Below, piece after piece: positions 59,552-64,000 of a stretch of 64,000 bases of DNA. The position numbers were made by a program, and so were the translations under genes. The DNA is from Spirosoma sp. GTDB taxonomy: Bacteria > Bacteroidota > Bacteroidia > Cytophagales > Spirosomataceae. The notes beneath the pieces are model-generated. The model worked only from the letters and a program-made list of their open reading frames with translations. It had not been told where the DNA came from and made no database searches. The stretch spans positions 186,001-250,000 of the forward strand of contig NZ_JAPLET010000022.1 of the NCBI RefSeq assembly GCF_026391055.1, written 5' to 3'. The first letter of the stretch is position 1; the number at the start of each line of letters is the position of its first letter.

Positions 59552-62500
59552 ATGACTTTTCTTCAACAAACGGCCCAACGCATTTTTGACGCCCATGGCC
59601 CCAGCTTAAACGATGTTTGGGTGATTTTGCCCACTCGCCGAGCTGTGTCCACTTTCCTGGATGAGCTGGCTGCCCTTTCTGACAGACCCTTTCTGGCCCC
59701 CCACGCACTTGCCGTCGATGATTTTATCACCCAGGCCGCGGGTGTTCAACTGATCGATTCGGTTAGTTTACTTTTCGAGTTATACGACGTTTTTAAAGAA
59801 ATTGACCCGCTGGTCGAGTTTGAGCAGTTTATCGGCTGGGCGTCCATACTGCTCTCCGATTTCGACCGTATTGATCAATACCTCGTTAATCCCCACGAAT
59901 TATTCAGCTACCTGACGGCCGCCAAAGCACTCGAACGCTGGCAGGTCGACATGCCTTCGTCCGCCAAACCAATTGTCGAAACGCCCGGCACGACCCGATA
60001 CTTCAAACTTTTCGAGAATATACATACGGCCTATCATGCCCTTCACCAGCGACTAAACGAGCAGCGGCTGGCGTACCGGGGAATGGCCTACCGGCTACTA
60101 GCGCAGCAGGTTGAGCCCTTGATTCGGGATAACCTGGCTTATGAGCGGGTGTATTTCGTGGGGTTCAATGCCCTGAGTAAAGCAGAAGAGCACATTATCC
60201 GGGTGCTGGTCGATGCCAATAAAGCTGAATTGATCTGGGATGCCGACCTGTATTACATGAATGACCGGCGACAGGAAGCTGGCGAATTTTTGCGACGATA
60301 CAAGGACAATGGCTGGCTTTTTTCGAAGCAAAACCATGCCGATCTGGCGCAACTGTCCAACAACCTGCTGGGTTCTGAGAAGAATATCCGCGTGGTTGGG
60401 GTGCCAAATGCCAGTATGCAAACCAAGGTAGCGGGTAAGATTTATAGCGAATGGCAACGGGCCGATAGCGCCGGGCCGCGGGATGCTGCTATGCCCCCGC
60501 CAAAGACCGCTATTGTGCTGGCTGACGAAACGCTCCTGGTGCCGGTATTGTACGCGCTGGATGAAAACGTGACCGACCTGAACGTTACCATGGGTTTGTC
60601 GTTGCGTTCATCGCTGTTGTTTACGCTGGTCGATACGCTTTTTGAGATGCAGCGAACGGTCCATGAGTTTCGTACAAAAGACGGGCGCGACCTCAAGATT
60701 CCCAAGTTTCACCATCGCCACGTTGTAAAACTCCTTAATCACCCCTTCCTGAAACAGTACGAGCGTATACGGGGGCTGATGTGGCCGGGCGATGTACTGT
60801 CGACAGGCGAAGTTTTACCGCCCGAACCGCTCTTTCAGTGGATCGCCAAAGAGATTGTGAAAAATCAGCGGGTATACCTGACCGAGCGGGACATGCTGGA
60901 ACTGGGGCAGGATGACCCACTCGTGCGGGTGCTGTTCAGGCGTTGGCCCAATGAAGAGCCCATGAAGGCCATTCGCACGTTTTATGACCTGATCGAGTTA
61001 CTGCGCGACGTGTATCGTACCAGTCAGGATGCCATCGAGATCGAGTACCTCTACCTTTTCTTTACTCTGCTCAAACAACTGGAAGCAACGCTGGACCGGC
61101 AGGGCGAAGGAGCACAAGAGGCAGGGCGCGGCATACCGGTGGCTAAGGCGCGAAATAGAGGGCAGGGGGCAACCGCCATCCTGGATACGGGCGCTCCGGT
61201 TCCCATGCTACACGCGCACGAACCGTCGGCCGCCGTTACCGTGCGCAGCCTGAAACAGTTTCTGTACGAACTGATCCGGCAAACGAGCATTCCGTTTACC
61301 AGCGAAGGAAAGAGCCAGTTGCAGATCATGGGTATGCTCGAAACACGGGCTCTGGATTTTGAGCGGGTTATTATTCTATCGGTGAACGAAGGGATTCTGC
61401 CGCAGTCCAGAAAATTAAACTCGCTTATTCCGTTCGATATAGCCGCCGATGAAAACATAAAACTGCCTACCTATAGCGAACAGGAAGCCGTAATGGCGTA
61501 CCACTTTTACCGGTTGCTGCAACGGGCCAGCGAAGTGGTGCTCCTGTACACAACCTCCACAGATGCGTACGGGAATAGCAAAGGTGAGCCAAGCCGCTTT
61601 ATCCGCCAGTTGGAACACGAGCTGGTGCCCCGCTCTAACGGACTCGTTCGGATAAGCTACCCAACGGTTCGTTTCGGTCGGACAAGCGACAAAAAGGAAA
61701 CCAGCCTGACTGAGTTGAGTGTGCCCAAAACGGAATCGGTGCGGGATGATCTGATTAACCTGCTTATAACGAAAGGGTTGTATCCCTCTTACCTGAATCA
61801 GTTCGTGAGCTGCTCCATGCGGTTTTACTTCAGCCGGATTGTGAATATTAGTGAGGAGGAAGATATCGAAGAGAAAATGGGAGCGGCTGAGTTCGGAAGC
61901 TGGCTGCACAAAGTGATGGAGCGGCTAGACCTTGAGTACCGCCTGAAAGCCCTGCCCATCGACGAGTCGATCATCAAAAGGCTGCTCGAAGAAGAGTTTG
62001 CCAGTACCAACAAAGGCCGGGTTATCGAGTCGGGTATGAACCTGCTGCTTTACGATCTGGCGCAGAAACTAATGCTCGACTTTCAGCGTCAGCAGAATGC
62101 GCTTCCTGGTTTGACCGTTATTGGAACAGAGCAAACCCTCGAAACGTATTTGACTGTATCCATTGAAGGGCGTGGGCCCGTTCGGGTACGGATAGCGGGA
62201 AAAGTGGACCGTATTGAACGTCTGGGTGATCAAATTCGAATTGTCGATTATAAAACGGGCAAGGTCGATCTGTCCGAAAAAACGCCCAAAGACCTGAGCG
62301 ATCGATTAGTGAACGATGGGGGCGACGATGCTGGTAAGATGCGGCAGTTATGGCTGTACCGGTATCTGGCCCTTAAAAACATTAGTGAGTACGGTGGTTT
62401 ACCCCGCGACCGGGCTAAACGAGATATTTTTAAGGCGGAGGGTATGCCCGTCGAGGCCGGTTTTTATTCGTTCCGGGATGTGAATGGGGGCTTTAAAACA

Positions 62501-62671
62501 AACCCCGTTCGCTTCGGCGATAATGATAGCCCTGATCAGTACATCGAAGATTCGGAAGATTTACTTCGCCAACTGATACAACAACTGCTCGATCCTAAAC
62601 AACCGTTCAAAAAAACAGACCAGATCGAGACCTGCCAGTTTTGTGATTATAAGGGTATCTGCGGACGGTAA
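59552..62671 (+). CDS. AddB-like PD-(D/E)XK nuclease/inactivated helicase
   Basis: A 1039-residue protein. An N-terminal helicase-like part (WVILPTRRAVSTFLDELAAL) lacks a normal Walker A motif, while the C-terminal nuclease is clear: GAAEFGSWLHKVMERLDL, IAGKVDRIERLGDQIRIVDYKTGKVD and a Cys cluster (SCSMRFYFSRI near residue 770, ETCQFCDYKGICG at the end) as in the AddB iron-sulfur nuclease. It should act with an AddA-type helicase in double-strand-break repair; none is in the window. A Gly/Ala-rich insert lies at about residues 535-570. ATG at 59552 is chosen over 59489, which falls in the upstream hairpin. Confidence 0.88.
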   Translation: MTFLQQTAQRIFDAHGPSLNDVWVILPTRRAVSTFLDELAALSDRPFLAPHALAVDDFITQAAGVQLIDSVSLLFELYDVFKEIDPLVEFEQFIGWASILLSDFDRIDQYLVNPHELFSYLTAAKALERWQVDMPSSAKPIVETPGTTRYFKLFENIHTAYHALHQRLNEQRLAYRGMAYRLLAQQVEPLIRDNLAYERVYFVGFNALSKAEEHIIRVLVDANKAELIWDADLYYMNDRRQEAGEFLRRYKDNGWLFSKQNHADLAQLSNNLLGSEKNIRVVGVPNASMQTKVAGKIYSEWQRADSAGPRDAAMPPPKTAIVLADETLLVPVLYALDENVTDLNVTMGLSLRSSLLFTLVDTLFEMQRTVHEFRTKDGRDLKIPKFHHRHVVKLLNHPFLKQYERIRGLMWPGDVLSTGEVLPPEPLFQWIAKEIVKNQRVYLTERDMLELGQDDPLVRVLFRRWPNEEPMKAIRTFYDLIELLRDVYRTSQDAIEIEYLYLFFTLLKQLEATLDRQGEGAQEAGRGIPVAKARNRGQGATAILDTGAPVPMLHAHEPSAAVTVRSLKQFLYELIRQTSIPFTSEGKSQLQIMGMLETRALDFERVIILSVNEGILPQSRKLNSLIPFDIAADENIKLPTYSEQEAVMAYHFYRLLQRASEVVLLYTTSTDAYGNSKGEPSRFIRQLEHELVPRSNGLVRISYPTVRFGRTSDKKETSLTELSVPKTESVRDDLINLLITKGLYPSYLNQFVSCSMRFYFSRIVNISEEEDIEEKMGAAEFGSWLHKVMERLDLEYRLKALPIDESIIKRLLEEEFASTNKGRVIESGMNLLLYDLAQKLMLDFQRQQNALPGLTVIGTEQTLETYLTVSIEGRGPVRVRIAGKVDRIERLGDQIRIVDYKTGKVDLSEKTPKDLSDRLVNDGGDDAGKMRQLWLYRYLALKNISEYGGLPRDRAKRDIFKAEGMPVEAGFYSFRDVNGGFKTNPVRFGDNDSPDQYIEDSEDLLRQLIQQLLDPKQPFKKTDQIETCQFCDYKGICGR

Positions 62672-62777
62672 GCACCTCCGCAATGGGACTGGCCTTACGA
62701 TTTCACTAAGCTATAAGCGCTAACCAGTACAGCAATGGCTCACTTCCAGTCAGACTGGTTGATGCCAGCAACCTGCA

Positions 62778-64000
62778 TCAATTTCGATTTGGTATCGTAA
62801 TGATAAAGGTCGTTCCTACGCCTACTTCACTGTTAACCTCAATTTGCCCCTGTTGTAAATGCATATACTCCCGGCAAATAGCCAGACCCAGACCCGTGCC
62901 GCTGATTTGCCGGGCATTACTGGCTCGAAAGAATTTACTGAACAGATTTGGTAATTCATGGGCGGGCACGCCAATACCCTTATCGCTTACGGTTATCAAC
63001 ACTGAATCCGGGGTATATCGAACTGTCAATAATGGGTCTGCTGAAGAAAACTTAAATGCATTCGCTAACAGGTTGATCAGTACATGACTCATCAGTTTGG
63101 TGTCTACCCAAACCGCCGTGGGCTCCCCAATGAGGGCTTGCTGTACGCTTCGTCCATCGGTCTGATTGCTAAAGGTCGATACGATCACGTCTTGTATAAA
63201 TGTAGGCAGATCCGTCTTCTGAAAATTTACCTGTACTTTACCTTCCTCCAGCTTACTGAGCGTTAAGGTGTCCATGATAAGCTCCTCCAGGAACGTAATC
63301 TGTTGGGAAATCTGATCCGTATGTTTTTTGATCAGATTGTTGAAGGGAGATTCGTTATTCTTACTGATGTAATACTGAATTAGGTCGATACTGGATTGGA
63401 TGGACGTTAATGGAGTTCGAAACTGATGCGAGGCAATGGAAATAAACTCAGACTTCAGCGTGTTCAGAGACCGCTCCTTTTCCAGCGATTCCGATAGGAG
63501 TCGTTTGTTCTCAACAACGTTCGTAATGTCGGTCCCAACGCCGATTCGGCCGGACTGTTTACCGTATCCCCGGTCCATGGTAAATAAACGCACATGGAAG
63601 TAGCGAAGGCTACCATCCTGGTGTCGGGCCCTGAATTGAAAGTCCGTTCCGGGTTCGGGTTGCTGAAAGGCCTGAATAAGCAGGGGTTGATCTTCTTCTG
63701 GGACAATAGATAACAAAGCCCTTGGGTTTTGATACAACTCGGTCATTGAAATACCGCTTAGCCGCTCAAAGGCCGAATTCATGTACAGCACATGTGGGTC
63801 TTCGCTGTCTCGTATCCAGAATAGCTCATCGAGATTTTCTGCGATCGCACGAAACCGCTGCTCACTTTCACGCAGTGCTTCTTCAGCTAGCTTTCGTTCG
63901 GTAATATCGGTCAGTGTACCGGTAGTGCCTGTAAGTTCGTTATCTTCATTGACCGTTAACCGGGCGAACACCTCAATCCAGCGATAGCCGCCTGCTTTAC
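62778..64000 (-). CDS. PAS-domain sensor histidine kinase (N-terminus beyond window end)
   Basis: The frame is open to the window end, so the start is not seen; a GTG at 63971 is internal to a PAS domain (YRWIEVFARLTV). In order: the end of one PAS/PAC, a full PAS (about residues 35-165 of the visible part), a HisKA domain with the phospho-acceptor His in SIASHQFRTPLTSIQSS, and HATPase_c with NLLANAFKFS (N box), DKGIGVP (G1) and GTGLGLAIC (G2). It lacks a receiver. The signal is unknown. Confidence 0.9.
   Translation of the reverse strand, partial: KAGGYRWIEVFARLTVNEDNELTGTTGTLTDITERKLAEEALRESEQRFRAIAENLDELFWIRDSEDPHVLYMNSAFERLSGISMTELYQNPRALLSIVPEEDQPLLIQAFQQPEPGTDFQFRARHQDGSLRYFHVRLFTMDRGYGKQSGRIGVGTDITNVVENKRLLSESLEKERSLNTLKSEFISIASHQFRTPLTSIQSSIDLIQYYISKNNESPFNNLIKKHTDQISQQITFLEELIMDTLTLSKLEEGKVQVNFQKTDLPTFIQDVIVSTFSNQTDGRSVQQALIGEPTAVWVDTKLMSHVLINLLANAFKFSSADPLLTVRYTPDSVLITVSDKGIGVPAHELPNLFSKFFRASNARQISGTGLGLAICREYMHLQQGQIEVNSEVGVGTTFIITIPNRN

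Noticed and set aside
1..64000. CRISPR arrays, insertion sequences, prophage or integrase genes
   Set aside because: I looked for regularly spaced repeats, transposase motifs and phage structural genes and saw none.

Overview
The window looks like chromosomal DNA of a Cytophagales bacterium (Bacteroidota), most likely Spirosomaceae or Spirosoma-like. I infer this from the gene content, not from a search. The pointers are type IX secretion parts (PorQ, two proteins with C-terminal sorting domains), families typical of Bacteroidota (DUF2911, DUF983, DUF3291), promoters with the Bacteroidota -7 box TAnnTTTG, weak Shine-Dalgarno sites, and a proteorhodopsin with its Blh partner. I see no insertion sequence, prophage, CRISPR array or rRNA operon. 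There is one tRNA, Leu(UAG). Gene density is high, and many transcription units end in long perfect inverted repeats.

Layout. 0-7.3 kb holds an exported protein cut by the window edge, a sodium:solute symporter, clpS, recR, an exported superoxide dismutase, a 2OG-Fe(II) oxygenase, a chromate-type transporter and a PhzF-like enzyme. 7.4-10.7 kb is an unrecognised three-gene operon: one soluble protein and two proteins built as coiled coil, membrane segments, coiled coil. 10.8-17.3 kb is housekeeping: purA, a DUF3291 protein, a Fur regulator, a bifunctional (p)ppGpp enzyme, tRNA-Leu and trigger factor. 17.5-30.4 kb carries a lipoprotein, tsaC/ywlC, a GT2 glycosyltransferase, a BrkB-type membrane protein, a thioesterase, mltG, an MFS transporter, hslU, a CPA1 antiporter and gnd. 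30.5-40.7 kb is rich in envelope proteins (PorQ, two paired outer-membrane barrels, two tandem barrel proteins with a repeated DGT module), plus an acyl-CoA carboxylase, a Crp-like regulator and a class III aminotransferase.

40.7-51.6 kb holds a two-component-looking symporter (a 41-residue membrane peptide overlapping an SSS transporter), an M23 peptidase, a cellulose-binding T9SS cargo, the rhodopsin and blh pair, a NUDIX enzyme, DUF983 and a nitrilase. 51.7-64 kb holds a secreted subtilase with a lipoprotein, a second unrecognised membrane operon, msrA, miaE, an AddB-like nuclease and a PAS histidine kinase cut by the window end.

How genes may work together. Blh makes retinal for the rhodopsin, whose sequence suggests a green-absorbing proton pump that could also hold a carotenoid antenna. 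The CPA1 antiporter and two SSS symporters could use the ion gradients. The most novel-looking unit is 54.7-57.7 kb: a membrane-anchored Ppx/GppA-like actin-fold protein, a double-spanning PspA-like coiled-coil protein and a soluble coiled-coil protein. I do not recognise it as a named system. Three short membrane-protein genes of 38, 41 and 59 codons are also annotated here.
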